64,000 nucleotides of DNA from Gammaproteobacteria bacterium (GCA_013286495.1 JABDFQ010000005.1:25865-89864); one strand, 5' to 3'. Numbered from the stretch's first letter, positions 37,058 to 45,863 are shown. Numbers and translations are program-made. Notes: a model not told the origin generated them from the letters alone.

Positions 37058-37801
37058 TCATATTTTTTTCGCATAAATTATATGACCACCTATTTCTTTT
37101 TTTTCAATTTTACTCAGTAGGAAAGAGAAGGTCTCATTTACTTTATTTATCGTTTCTTCAGTGAATTCTTTTGATAAATAATTTTTTCTAGATCGTAAAT
37201 TTATCAGGAATCCATTATACCAATTAAAATACTGTGAGCTCATATCATGGGTTTCTATTAATTCCCAGCTTGTTTCATTAAGCCATCTCAATAAATCATT
37301 TAAAGATACAGGATTCATTGGCGTACCAGAAAGATCCCTAAAAACAAATTTATTTTGATGCGGGGTTGTATAGTCAAATATTGCCAATATAGCTCCAGGA
37401 TTTGCGATTTCTGCCAATGTTTTCAGGCTATCCCGCTGGCATTGTAAAGCATAAAAGACATTAAACATGGTCATAATATCAAATCTGTTGTTGACGACTT
37501 CGTCAGAAAGATTATTTATATCACAGTTAAAAAATTTAACATTATTGTAATATTTTCTCGCATAATCCACTGCTACAAAATCAATATCCAGTCCATAAAG
37601 ATCATAATCCGTGTGAAGGCGAATATACTCCGCAGTACCACCCAGACCACAACCAAGATCGAGTAATTTTTTATTTTTTTCACTCTTTATTTCTATTTCT
37701 TTTATTTTATTGAGCACGATATCAATCGCTTCTGTTTCACCAGCGTGAGCATAATCTCCATTACGTAGTTTTGACAATAGAAGACGAGGGTTATCAATCA
37801 T
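37058..37801 (-). CDS. SAM-dependent methyltransferase (class I)
   Basis: 247 residues from the ATG at 37801, whose first bases overlap the TGA of the upstream homocysteine methyltransferase reading frame (ATGA). GGAG lies upstream. A GTG at 37819 is the alternative. Motif I is LLDLGCGLGGTAEYI, followed by YGLDIDFVAVDYARK (acidic end of beta-2) and DIMTMFNVFYAL. It methylates an unknown small-molecule acceptor. The coupled gene upstream would recycle homocysteine to methionine, so the pair may once have formed a methylation unit. Confidence 0.82.
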   Translation of the reverse strand: MIDNPRLLLSKLRNGDYAHAGETEAIDIVLNKIKEIEIKSEKNKKLLDLGCGLGGTAEYIRLHTDYDLYGLDIDFVAVDYARKYYNNVKFFNCDINNLSDEVVNNRFDIMTMFNVFYALQCQRDSLKTLAEIANPGAILAIFDYTTPHQNKFVFRDLSGTPMNPVSLNDLLRWLNETSWELIETHDMSSQYFNWYNGFLINLRSRKNYLSKEFTEETINKVNETFSFLLSKIEKKEIGGHIIYAKKI

Positions 37802-38736
37802 CTGTTCTGGTCTCTCCACAATTGTGCTAATGCTCTAATGTGTTCTGTTGTTGTGCCACAGCAACCACCAATAATTTTTATTTTTGATATTTTTTTCAAC
37901 TCGAGTAAATCAGATGCAATTGTAGCAGGAGAATCAGAAATTGATATGTTCACATTCACAAGCTCTTTATGTGACATGGTTTAACCATTTACCTGAACAC
38001 CGATGATGCGATCAAAATCTCCATGCTCAGATATCACTTTTAATACAACAGATGCATGCGTACAAGTTATGAAATATCCTGCTGGTTTATACTCGACTTG
38101 ATCATCAAGTTTCCGTATTGCATCAGAAAGATTGTTTCCATCAAGCAGCAATCCGTTTTCATCTAAAATAAAACCGATCGTATACTCTACATGTGCCTCC
38201 TGAGCTGCATATGCAATACCAAGTGCTTCTGTCACACTCGATAGAGTAGCCACATGAATAAGAGAAATTTCAGATTTTTTTAAAATATTGATTTGTTCCT
38301 GGTGATAGTCTTTTGCCTGCTCAACAGTCAAATTGTAATCAACATCATAAGCATCATTTCGTGACCCTAATGCAGCACTAAAATAAACTGGAGATGAGAG
38401 ATTATTTGTATATTCATCTTTTATTGATTTGATAAAACCAGTACAAAGTTGATTTACATAATTGATATAGTCTTTTTGCTGATTGTGTAAATTCAAATGC
38501 GCCCTGCTCGCCCTGAATGTTGGAGCATATATGATTATTGGAAGGGAATACTCATGCGCAGCCTCAATATCCATCTTGTATATTTCTGCTAAAGCATTTT
38601 TGCCCTGACATGATTGAATCAAATCAAAAATTGACAAATTTTTTCCCAGATTAAACTTATAGGTATATTGCAATCTCGTACCTAGCGCTCCATTTATCAA
38701 TACTAGATCATGTGAAATTATTTCATCAATCATCAT
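37798..38736 (-). pseudogene. Homocysteine S-methyltransferase gene interrupted by an in-frame TAA
   Basis: Codons 1-251 read as a homocysteine methyltransferase (LINGALGTRL near the start, YAPTFRASRAH, and the first zinc Cys in FITCTHAS at about 225). A TAA at 37983-37981 then interrupts the frame. The same frame continues for 60 codons (MSHKELVNVN to GGCCGTTTEH), containing the Cys-Cys pair that completes the zinc site in this family. The full length without the stop would be ~312 residues, normal for MmuM/YagD proteins. A truncated product would lack two zinc ligands. It is either a recent pseudogene or a sequencing error. AAGGATAA precedes the ATG. Confidence 0.85.
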
Positions 38737-38839
38737 TTATCCTTAACAATATAACAATGGGGTTGCATCTCGACATAGCTCATTATGCCGATGCTTTTAG
38801 ACAAAACAAGATCGACAATAAACAAATTCATTATAAGCG

Positions 38840-38868
38840 TTGACATTCTATCTACCAATAGATAGAAT
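38840..38868 (+). promoter_or_regulatory. tetR promoter with overlapping operator palindrome
   Basis: -35 TTGACA (38840-38845) and -10 TAGAAT (38863-38868) are 17 bp apart, close to ideal. A perfect palindrome, ATTCTATCTA-CCAA-TAGATAGAAT (38845-38868), covers the spacer and -10, so a bound repressor would block polymerase. The start codon at 38878 is only 9 bp past the -10, with no Shine-Dalgarno sequence, so the transcript should be leaderless or nearly so. A variant of the operator occurs at 39479. Confidence 0.8.
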
Positions 38869-38877
38869 GCGCCTCAT

Positions 38878-39462
38878 ATGAAAAAACATGACATTTATCA
38901 ACAAATTCTGGATGTAGCTGAGCATCTAACCCAAACCCGGGGATATAACGCCTTTAGTTATAAAGATATCTCGGCGATCGTTGGAGTGAAAACCTCCAGC
39001 ATCCACTATTATTTCCCAACCAAGGCTGATCTCGGTAAAGCGGTTGTAAAAAAACATATCGATTTGTTATGCGAAGAACTGGAACAACTTATTAACAATA
39101 AGCAATTATCCTGCAAGAAAAAATTAGAAAAATTCATTGATGGAATAGTTGCCAAAACCTATCTGGACAGGCAGAAAATGTGTTTAGGCGGCATGCTTGC
39201 GTCAGATGTATTAACATTGCCGCCTGTGATTCAAAAAGAAGTACGGCTTTTTTTTACTCGATTAGAAGACTGGATAAAACGTTTACTGACTGAATCCATC
39301 AATAAAAATGAATTCAAATTAAAAAAGAATGATATTAACAATGAAGCATTATTTATTTTTTCGCTATTAGAAGGTGCATTGCTATTAGCCAGACTATTTC
39401 AGGATGAAGGACATCTAACGGTGGCAAGGAAGCAGATTATTAACCGTTATTGCAAGGATTAG
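38878..39462 (+). CDS. TetR/AcrR family repressor
   Basis: 194 residues. The N-terminal HTH (QQILDVAEHLTQTRGYNAFSYKDISAI, then KTSSIHYYFPTKADLGKAVV) is the TetR signature. The C-terminal ~140 residues form the ligand-binding helical domain with one Cys in QKMCLGGML, a possible sensor residue. It probably represses itself and the downstream monooxygenase gene, since near-identical palindromes precede both. The gene has an unusually short leader and is divergent from the broken homocysteine methyltransferase. Confidence 0.9.
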   Translation: MKKHDIYQQILDVAEHLTQTRGYNAFSYKDISAIVGVKTSSIHYYFPTKADLGKAVVKKHIDLLCEELEQLINNKQLSCKKKLEKFIDGIVAKTYLDRQKMCLGGMLASDVLTLPPVIQKEVRLFFTRLEDWIKRLLTESINKNEFKLKKNDINNEALFIFSLLEGALLLARLFQDEGHLTVARKQIINRYCKD

Positions 39463-39478
39463 TTTTTTTTAATCATTT

Positions 39479-39502
39479 AATCTATCTACTAATAGATACA
39501 AT
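39479..39502 (+). promoter_or_regulatory. Second TetR operator, before the monooxygenase gene
   Basis: AATCTATCTA-CTAA-TAGATACAAT matches the tetR operator at 20 of 24 positions and keeps its dyad symmetry. It ends 14 bp before the ATG of the monooxygenase gene, overlapping the likely promoter. Shared operators tie the two genes into one regulon. Confidence 0.7.
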
Positions 39503-39516
39503 ATAGGGGAAGCTCC

Positions 39517-39834
39517 ATGAAAAACGAAAATATCGCAAAATTAGGCTTACTTGTTCGCCTGCAAAGCAAGCCGGGAAAGGAAACAGAGGTGGAAAATTTC
39601 TTACGCAGCGGTTTGTCTATCGTACAGGCAGAACCTGGTACAACCGTTTGGTTTGCAATACGTCTAGGCACATCAACATTTGGTATTTTTGATACGTTTC
39701 CTGATGAAGCAAGCCGTCAACAACATCTTACTGGTAAAGTTGCTGAAGCACTCTTCGCTCAAGCGCCTGAACTTTTTTCACAACCACCAGTAGTTGAAAT
39801 GTTCGAATCACTCGCGGTTAAGCTACCTGTTTAA
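39517..39834 (+). CDS. Antibiotic biosynthesis monooxygenase (ABM) domain protein
   Basis: 105 residues, a single ferredoxin-like ABM domain (LGLLVRLQSKPGKETEVENFL, EPGTTVWFAIRLG, FGIFDTFPDEASRQQHL). Relatives act as small dimeric quinol or quinone monooxygenases or in detoxification. AGGGGA precedes the ATG. It lies 54 bp after tetR, with a tetR-like operator between them, so expression is probably induced by a compound that releases the repressor, perhaps a quinone or aldehyde. Confidence 0.85.
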   Translation: MKNENIAKLGLLVRLQSKPGKETEVENFLRSGLSIVQAEPGTTVWFAIRLGTSTFGIFDTFPDEASRQQHLTGKVAEALFAQAPELFSQPPVVEMFESLAVKLPV

Positions 39835-39841
39835 TAACACC

Positions 39842-39903
39842 AGGTGTCGCATCTCGACTTCACCCTTCATACACCGAAAGGGTGAAGTCGAGATGCGACA
39901 CCT
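39842..39903. repeat. Dispersed palindrome, copy at the end of the aadA-like gene
   Basis: Perfect 26-bp arms (39842-39867 and 39878-39903) with a 10-nt loop, core GTCGCATCTCGACTTCACCC. It begins 8 bp after the monooxygenase stop and covers the last 14 codons and stop of the convergent nucleotidyltransferase gene. A degenerate single-arm trace of the same family (GGTTGCATCTCGAC) is at about 38760. Confidence 0.93.
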
Positions 39904-40684
39904 TATTTAATTTTTTGTTTATTTGCGCCACCATAAAATCAGCGCAAGATTGAACGAGAAGTGCTATATCATCCCAATATTCATTTGCTTCGCCATTACA
40001 AATTGAAATCGCTCGTTGTAAAACACATTGATACTCTTCTGGCAATCGATTCATTATCAACATCGCAGCTGAAGATTTGGAATAAATCATGGACGTTTCC
40101 AATGTCGCCCAAATTCGCGAATATGTTAATAACACATTGCGTGTATCATTAAATAAATCCAATTGTAAATGTTGAAGCGAATCTTTTATCGCAAATATAA
40201 AATCATGAGATGGCACAGATTCGAACGACTGAGGAGGAGAAACACCATATAACGTTTCACTCGCCAGCAACACTTGCGTGATTATGATTGCAAGATCCGG
40301 CATGAATTTATTCGGCCATGGATTTATTATCCCATTTTCAAATTTATTCCTTAACCATTCACCATATTGAAAATCAAAACTTGGAGGATAATTCCATGGA
40401 TTTATTTCTGACTTAACAACAATCGTCAATTCAATTGGCCGTTTTCCACCAGCCATGTAAATACCTGAGATTTTCAACAGTTCATTAATTATCTTTTGTT
40501 TTTCTTCATCGGTGCTAAGGCGCTGAGTGACAATAAGCAAGTCAATATCGCTATATTTTTTCAAACCACCAACAATTGCTGATCCATATAAATATGCACC
40601 AAGAAGATGTTGGCCAAATATATTTTTGAGCACATCAATACATTGATTGATTTGCACACTTGCATCCTGATTGAGATAGGTCAT
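39860..40684 (-). CDS. Aminoglycoside nucleotidyltransferase-like protein (AadA family)
   Basis: 274 residues. The N-terminal nucleotidyltransferase motif GAYLYGSAIVGGLKKYSDID-LLIV has the GS and paired Asp that bind ATP and Mg. The C-terminal helical domain (DUF4111 type) includes VLLTYSRIWATLETS, as in ANT(3'')/ANT(9) enzymes that adenylylate streptomycin or spectinomycin. Whether it confers resistance cannot be judged. The last ~13 residues (VSHLDFTLSVYEG) are encoded by the inserted palindromic repeat, so the native C-terminus has been replaced. Confidence 0.82.
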   Translation of the reverse strand: MTYLNQDASVQINQCIDVLKNIFGQHLLGAYLYGSAIVGGLKKYSDIDLLIVTQRLSTDEEKQKIINELLKISGIYMAGGKRPIELTIVVKSEINPWNYPPSFDFQYGEWLRNKFENGIINPWPNKFMPDLAIIITQVLLASETLYGVSPPQSFESVPSHDFIFAIKDSLQHLQLDLFNDTRNVLLTYSRIWATLETSMIYSKSSAAMLIMNRLPEEYQCVLQRAISICNGEANEYWDDIALLVQSCADFMVAQINKKLNKVSHLDFTLSVYEG

Positions 40685-40862
40685 AAATTTGAACTTTTAT
40701 CGTATATTTATGTGATGGCGATACTACCACAGGTTACATTTAATGTATCATGCTGGGTAACAGTAATTTTTCAAATATCTATAATCATCAATCGGTTAAC
40801 GTTCACCTTCTTTCCCAAAACCTACTATACTTAGATGAAATAACTCAAAAACGGAGTGGTTT

Positions 40863-41438
40863 ATGCATGAACGTGAAATTGATATTAACGACATAAAACA
40901 ACGCATCGACAAGATCCATAACCACACGGGCGTATACAACAATTTAAAAGAGGATTTAAATACCATACTTGAAATGTGTGAAATGAAATTACAACAAATC
41001 CAGGATAATAATGTGCATCGAAGCAATATTCCGCAAAATAGATACGATGCAAAAAATCTGCGTGAGATCACTACAAATCTCATAAGTGTATTTACATATG
41101 ATTGCAAGGAGTTGCATAAGAATTATCAGGATAAAACTAATTTTGAGGAAAAAATTGGACGTTTATATAATGAAGCAAACTATGAATCAGAAATTTCTTT
41201 ATCGCCATCTGCACGTGATTCGGTCAGAGAACGCGCAAAATTAATGGCTGCATATGAAAGATTGGAAAAAAACCCGATACAACCAGCTGGTGGAAAACCA
41301 AATAATGGTATTAATAACGAAAATAAAAATAAATCTGGCAGGGGATTTTTTGCAAAAGCACAAAATACGATTGCCAGGCAATTTCATCGGGAAAGAACAC
41401 CAGAAGAACCCTCACAAACCCCAAAAATGAAAAAATGA
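40863..41438 (+). CDS. Hypothetical coiled-coil protein
   Basis: 191 residues, GGAG upstream of the ATG. It is highly charged and mostly helical (IDINDIKQRIDKIHNHTGVYNN and NTILEMCEMKLQQIQD). The C-terminal ~50 residues are disordered, basic and Asn/Pro-rich (FHRERTPEEPSQTP at the end). There is no signal peptide or known motif. The layout of a helical body plus a short polar tail resembles type IV secretion substrates of Legionellales, which is an inference. A LuxR fragment follows on the other strand. Confidence 0.7.
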   Translation: MHEREIDINDIKQRIDKIHNHTGVYNNLKEDLNTILEMCEMKLQQIQDNNVHRSNIPQNRYDAKNLREITTNLISVFTYDCKELHKNYQDKTNFEEKIGRLYNEANYESEISLSPSARDSVRERAKLMAAYERLEKNPIQPAGGKPNNGINNENKNKSGRGFFAKAQNTIARQFHRERTPEEPSQTPKMKK

Positions 41439-41447
41439 TAATTTTAT

Positions 41448-41585
41448 TTATTCTGTATTTGCCTTGAATTGATCAAAATATTTTTCAATCAACTCTGATT
41501 TTGATGAACAATAGTTTTTGCATTTGATATTGGCAATATGCATTTCAACTGTACGACGTGAAATTCCTGGCAGTGGCGGGATCAA
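41448..41585 (-). pseudogene. C-terminal fragment of a LuxR-type regulator
   Basis: A 45-codon stretch bounded upstream by TAG and ending at TAA reads GISRRTVEMHIANIKCKNYC followed by SSKSELIEKYF. This is the recognition helix and tail of a GerE/LuxR DNA-binding domain, in the form seen in Legionella/Coxiella regulators. There is no start codon, no first HTH helix and no N-terminal sensor domain; DNA upstream (41586-41783) shows no more coding. It is a gene remnant. A sensor without an HTH of the same protein class lies at 54.0-54.7 kb. Confidence 0.8.
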
Positions 41586-41783
41586 CTAACCTGACACCAC
41601 CTTGATGAGAACAGACATGAAAATCATTATTTATTTTCAATTCTTTGTGTAAATTCATATATTAATGCGTTCATATTGTTCATGAATTGATCATATTCTC
41701 ATGGAGGGCAATTTTGTCAACACTATCTATGTTGTTGAAAGTGATTATTAATATGAATAGATGCCATTAAAATCCAATACAAC

Positions 41784-42932
41784 TCAATCCTGCCACTTCT
41801 CCATGACGGCAATATACTTGATGGTCTGCGCCAGAAAATCGTATTGCGGGACAGATTTGGCATCCATATAGGGTGCGGAATTGATCATGATAACCACGCC
41901 ATTTCCCTTTGTTTTACTGCCAACAAACATGGACAAATATCCTGAATTAAAACCACCATGCCGAAAATAATTGTCGCGCGTTTTACTTTGTTCACCATAT
42001 TTATTGATATTTACTTCAAATCCTAATCCCATATTATGATCGATTGCTGGTGTTAAAATCATTTGCATGATATTTGCATCAATTTGTAATGGTGTTTTTT
42101 CTGCAAGAGTTTTTTGCACAGCAATAACAAATTTCGCAATATCACTCGGTGTTGACCACAAACCACCCGCAGCTGATGCAATAAAAATAATAGGGCTATC
42201 AGGCATTAATTTTCCATTTGGCAAATAAGGCAACGCAACGTTCTGCAGCCATTTTTGCGGCAACGGTTCATCGAATGTGCTGTGTTGCATTTGCAAAGGA
42301 TCAAGGATTAATGTTTGCATGATATCTGCAAAAGTTTTTTTATAAATATCTTCCAGCACTTGCTGAATGATTGTATAACCCGCAGGACAATATTCATATT
42401 TGCTTCCAGGTTTACGTATCACAGTCACAGGTTGTGTGTTGGCAGGTGGAATTCCATTTAATTCCTGCAACAAGGTTGGCAGTTTGTCATGAGTGGTATA
42501 TCCCTTATAGCGAAATCCAATTACACCAGAAGTATGCGCAAGCAATAATCGCATGGTGACAGGTTGGTGTTTTGTGTAATTTGATGCAGGGATTTTCCAG
42601 CTGGTTAATATGTCATTTATATTCGTATTAAGTGAAAGATGTTTTTCGTGAAAAGCAGTAACTGTTGCTAACGCGGTAATGGGTTTGCTGATGGATGCTG
42701 CCTGAAATAATGTATCTGTTGTGACTGGTTTGTTATGCGCTTTATCACGTAATCCATAAGCCTTCGCCCACTTATTTTTATAATTCTTGATCACAGCAAT
42801 ACTGCAACCAGGAATATTATAGGTTTTCATTTGCTCGATGATCCACTGGTCTGTATTTGTTTCAGCATGAGATGACACTGATGTGAGTAACAAAATACAG
42901 CTAAATAGAGTGGTAAGTTTTTTGATCATCAT
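41784..42932 (-). CDS. Exported serine hydrolase, class C beta-lactamase/DD-peptidase fold
   Basis: About 382 residues from the ATG at 42932 (GGAG nine bases upstream). Signal peptide IKKLTTLFSCILLLTSVSSHA. The nucleophile motif is SISK (Ser80-Lys83). The usual YxN is YCP (about 181-183), a change of the conserved Asn to Pro. The third motif is HGG in RHGGFNSGYLS. The fold covers beta-lactamases, D-aminopeptidases and esterases; the YCP change argues against a classical beta-lactamase. Periplasmic. It stands alone. Confidence 0.85.
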   Translation of the reverse strand: MMIKKLTTLFSCILLLTSVSSHAETNTDQWIIEQMKTYNIPGCSIAVIKNYKNKWAKAYGLRDKAHNKPVTTDTLFQAASISKPITALATVTAFHEKHLSLNTNINDILTSWKIPASNYTKHQPVTMRLLLAHTSGVIGFRYKGYTTHDKLPTLLQELNGIPPANTQPVTVIRKPGSKYEYCPAGYTIIQQVLEDIYKKTFADIMQTLILDPLQMQHSTFDEPLPQKWLQNVALPYLPNGKLMPDSPIIFIASAAGGLWSTPSDIAKFVIAVQKTLAEKTPLQIDANIMQMILTPAIDHNMGLGFEVNINKYGEQSKTRDNYFRHGGFNSGYLSMFVGSKTKGNGVVIMINSAPYMDAKSVPQYDFLAQTIKYIAVMEKWQD

Positions 42933-43041
42933 TGGGGTTAACTCCAGGCACATTGCTTGCTAAGCATTATTTTTCTCCGTATTATACATGGATCGCTGAA
43001 ATTGGACAGCTTACGGAATTAAAATTAACAGGGAGATAATC

Positions 43042-43296
43042 ATGCAGGGAAAATATGTTTTGATATTTGCTGTCAGCGGAATTATTGCTTGTCTTGCGAT
43101 TTACCAAATCTTCCTGTGCGCTATCATTAATAGCGAAATTTCTGCATCATCAGGTTTTCTGTTTTTCAATTATCGCTTCTGGTTCTGGACAGCAGTTGCA
43201 TGGGTTTCTGCTTATTCGATTATCAAAAATTATCTGGGAATGAGAAGGGATTCTGTTGAGATAATATCGATTGTTGCTGCGGAATCTGCACAGTAA
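43042..43296 (+). CDS. Small membrane protein
   Basis: 84 residues with two hydrophobic segments (YVLIFAVSGIIACLAIYQIF and FWFWTAVAWVSAYSII) joined by a short loop. AGGGAGA precedes the ATG. Similar small two-segment proteins are common and mostly uncharacterised. It is convergent with the next gene, with 2 bp between stop codons. Confidence 0.7.
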   Translation: MQGKYVLIFAVSGIIACLAIYQIFLCAIINSEISASSGFLFFNYRFWFWTAVAWVSAYSIIKNYLGMRRDSVEIISIVAAESAQ

Positions 43297-43298
43297 TT

Positions 43299-44612
43299 TT
43301 ATGGCGTGAATTTGTGGTTGTTTTCAGATGTGTCTTCCAGTTGTTTCTCTGATTGCTCAGCTTGGGTTTTATCTGCGCCAACGGTCTTTTTTTCCGTGAA
43401 CATTTTTGCATGATGATCGATTTTTCTATATCGGTCAGCTTCGGTTGAACGGCTAATGGGTTGTTTTTCTTCGGTGATGGCAGGTTGGTCTTCTTGTAAA
43501 AAATCAGCGAATAAATCATCTAATGCTGCTGCTTCCTTGTCGAATTCTTTATTAATTTCTTTATCGGAGATGTCAGGGTTGATTTCTTTTAACTTTTCCA
43601 TCAAACCATCTTTCTCGCTGATTAAATTTTCATTAATAAGTTCATATTTATTTATCTCTTCACTTTTTTCATTTATTTGTGATCTAGTTTGATTCAATTC
43701 TTCAATCTTAACGTCTATTACTGGAGAAAGAGCTATTTGAATTTTATCTACAATATCATTCGTTATATCTGATAATACTGTTGCATTTTCCTTAACATTC
43801 ATCTCAACAATTCTTACCTTGTCGCTCTCTGGAAGATTAGAGTATCTATCCATGAATAATTGCTTGGCATAATTTTGAGCCACCTCTGACAAATCAGCAT
43901 ATTTATCTTTTCTTTTATCAATATTATCTATAATCTTTTCATGAAAAAGATCTTTGATTTTGTTTGCATCAATTGTCAAGGCCGATACATTTTTGTCATC
44001 GCCGACTGTCAATTCATATTTTTTATCCAGAATAATTTCATTAGTGAAACTAGCAGAAATCATTTGTTTTATAGTTGCAAATTTATTATCAGCTTCTTTA
44101 TTTAATTCGTTAATTTCCGTTTGTAATTTTGCAATCATTACATTATTTCTTCTTATCTGTTCATTAATGTTATAAATCCTCTCTTTTATAACAGATTCCA
44201 GTATTTCTAACTGTTTTTGTTTTTCATTATTATCTTCTGATTTATTAGCTTGATTAGGTAAAACTGATTGCATACATCTTTCACGCAAATAATCTGCTAG
44301 CATTTCAGACAACAATTCAGCCTTATCAAACTCCTCCTGTTTGCGTATCTTAATGCTTTCATTTGTAATACTTTTTTGTATGCAATAATCCCTCAGCAAG
44401 ACAAAGAATTGCTGAGCATCCAGAACTTTCTTATAAGGTGTCTCGAAAGCTGGATTGGTATAGGCAAGGCGGGCAGCTTCTTCGGCAGTCATTCCCTCAC
44501 TAGTATTTTTCAGAAATTTAATATTTTCCGTACATGCAATTTGCATACGAGTCAGATATAAATCGTATAACCCATGTATAGCCTTATCATCCATCTTTAC
44601 GATGGCAGCCAT
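43299..44612 (-). CDS. Large coiled-coil protein of unknown function
   Basis: 437 residues, a very strong GAGGAGATAT site before the ATG. Most of the protein is predicted helical and heptad-rich (for example LEILESVIKERIYNINEQIR, and KYELINENLISEKDGLMEKL). There is no signal peptide or membrane segment. The C-terminal ~30 residues are polar and glutamate-rich (DKTQAEQSEKQLEDTSENN), which fits the E-block composition described for Dot/Icm substrates. Possible effector or structural protein; no homology is recognised. Confidence 0.7.
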   Translation of the reverse strand: MAAIVKMDDKAIHGLYDLYLTRMQIACTENIKFLKNTSEGMTAEEAARLAYTNPAFETPYKKVLDAQQFFVLLRDYCIQKSITNESIKIRKQEEFDKAELLSEMLADYLRERCMQSVLPNQANKSEDNNEKQKQLEILESVIKERIYNINEQIRRNNVMIAKLQTEINELNKEADNKFATIKQMISASFTNEIILDKKYELTVGDDKNVSALTIDANKIKDLFHEKIIDNIDKRKDKYADLSEVAQNYAKQLFMDRYSNLPESDKVRIVEMNVKENATVLSDITNDIVDKIQIALSPVIDVKIEELNQTRSQINEKSEEINKYELINENLISEKDGLMEKLKEINPDISDKEINKEFDKEAAALDDLFADFLQEDQPAITEEKQPISRSTEADRYRKIDHHAKMFTEKKTVGADKTQAEQSEKQLEDTSENNHKFTP

Positions 44613-44804
44613 GGTTATATCTCCTCTATTTTATTTTTCTTCGTTATTCCATTATTATACTCCCGCTTATTGTGTCTGGATTTGAATCAACCGCTATATG
44701 ACTTCCAAGTTAATCATTTATAGCAAAATTTGATTTAAGAAATCTGATCGCAAATTGCTTTAAAATAACTCTCTTTCAAGCTATAGATATTAGGAGTACA
44801 TAAC

Positions 44805-45854
44805 ATGTCACAAACAAGAATCACGAAAAACCGAATGGGAATAGAAAGTTACGCACAGAAAATGAATGGTTATCCCGAATATAAAGCCATCAAAGACAAA
44901 AGCTTTAAAAAAACTATTGAAAAACAAATTCTTAACTTAATTGACCTGGAAAAGAAGCTTAACCTCATCGACGCATATGATTCATTGAAAGATTCTCTGG
45001 ATAAGATTAAGAATGGTGATACAGGTCTTCATTGCGACCTGATGAAACAAATAGAACTATATAAAACATTCAAAATAGAAAATGAAGGAAAATTATGTCT
45101 TGCTCCATATGAAAATTATTCAAAAATAATAAATCAAATTGAATTAGCTTATAAAAAACTAGTAACATTGCAAAATCAGGAAATCATCGAATATAAGACT
45201 GCCATGGATAACACCCAGCAAATGCTGGCAATGCACGATCCCATGGAAAAAGCAGGAAAAGAATTGATTGAGATCGCGAGTAAATTAAAGAAAATTGCTG
45301 TTCTTGAAACAATGCAAGAAACAGACAAAATAATCCAACATCGCATTACAGATAAAAAATCAAAAAAAGTAATGTATTATCGAGACCATCTTTTATTATC
45401 CAAAGAGAATGTTCACAACTTACTTGATGATAAAAAAAGTAAGGCATTTGATCTTGATGAGGAAAGCGCAAAAGCGATTATTCTATGCGATTTAATGCAG
45501 ATACAATCTTATGGAATGCACTGGATTGAACTATATGCAAAATCTAAAAATGAACTATCAAAACCCGCACAAGAATTATTTAAAATTCATGAAAATATTT
45601 CCACCATATTGAATATTGATTCTGAATTAGTGAAGGAAGCTAGAACACATCATAATAAAATAACATCCATGCGAAATGAGAGCATTGAAGGTTTCAGAAA
45701 AAAAGGAATATCTGAAGCACAACTAATTTCAAAATTTGGCGCACTTAAAGCTCCATTAAATAGCAATCCTTCAGAACTCAAGCAGTCGGAAAATACAGCT
45801 GCATCTGAATCGAAACCTGTATTAACTTCCAAAAATTCTCGTTCTTTCATATAA
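44805..45854 (+). CDS. Hypothetical helical protein
   Basis: 349 residues, TAGGAG seven bases before the ATG. Soluble, Lys/Glu-rich and mainly helical, with coiled-coil potential at about 120-190 and 230-300. The C-terminal 40 residues are Ser/Asn/Lys-rich and probably disordered (SENTAASESKPVLTSKNSRS). No known domain. An intrinsic terminator follows. It is another candidate secreted protein of the AT-rich accessory zone. Confidence 0.7.
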   Translation: MSQTRITKNRMGIESYAQKMNGYPEYKAIKDKSFKKTIEKQILNLIDLEKKLNLIDAYDSLKDSLDKIKNGDTGLHCDLMKQIELYKTFKIENEGKLCLAPYENYSKIINQIELAYKKLVTLQNQEIIEYKTAMDNTQQMLAMHDPMEKAGKELIEIASKLKKIAVLETMQETDKIIQHRITDKKSKKVMYYRDHLLLSKENVHNLLDDKKSKAFDLDEESAKAIILCDLMQIQSYGMHWIELYAKSKNELSKPAQELFKIHENISTILNIDSELVKEARTHHNKITSMRNESIEGFRKKGISEAQLISKFGALKAPLNSNPSELKQSENTAASESKPVLTSKNSRSFI

Positions 45855-45863
45855 CCGCCGGTC

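Noticed and set aside
39860..40684. Firm call of an aminoglycoside resistance gene
   Set aside because: The fold is AadA-like but chromosomal homologues often lack resistance activity, and the C-terminus is altered by a repeat insertion.
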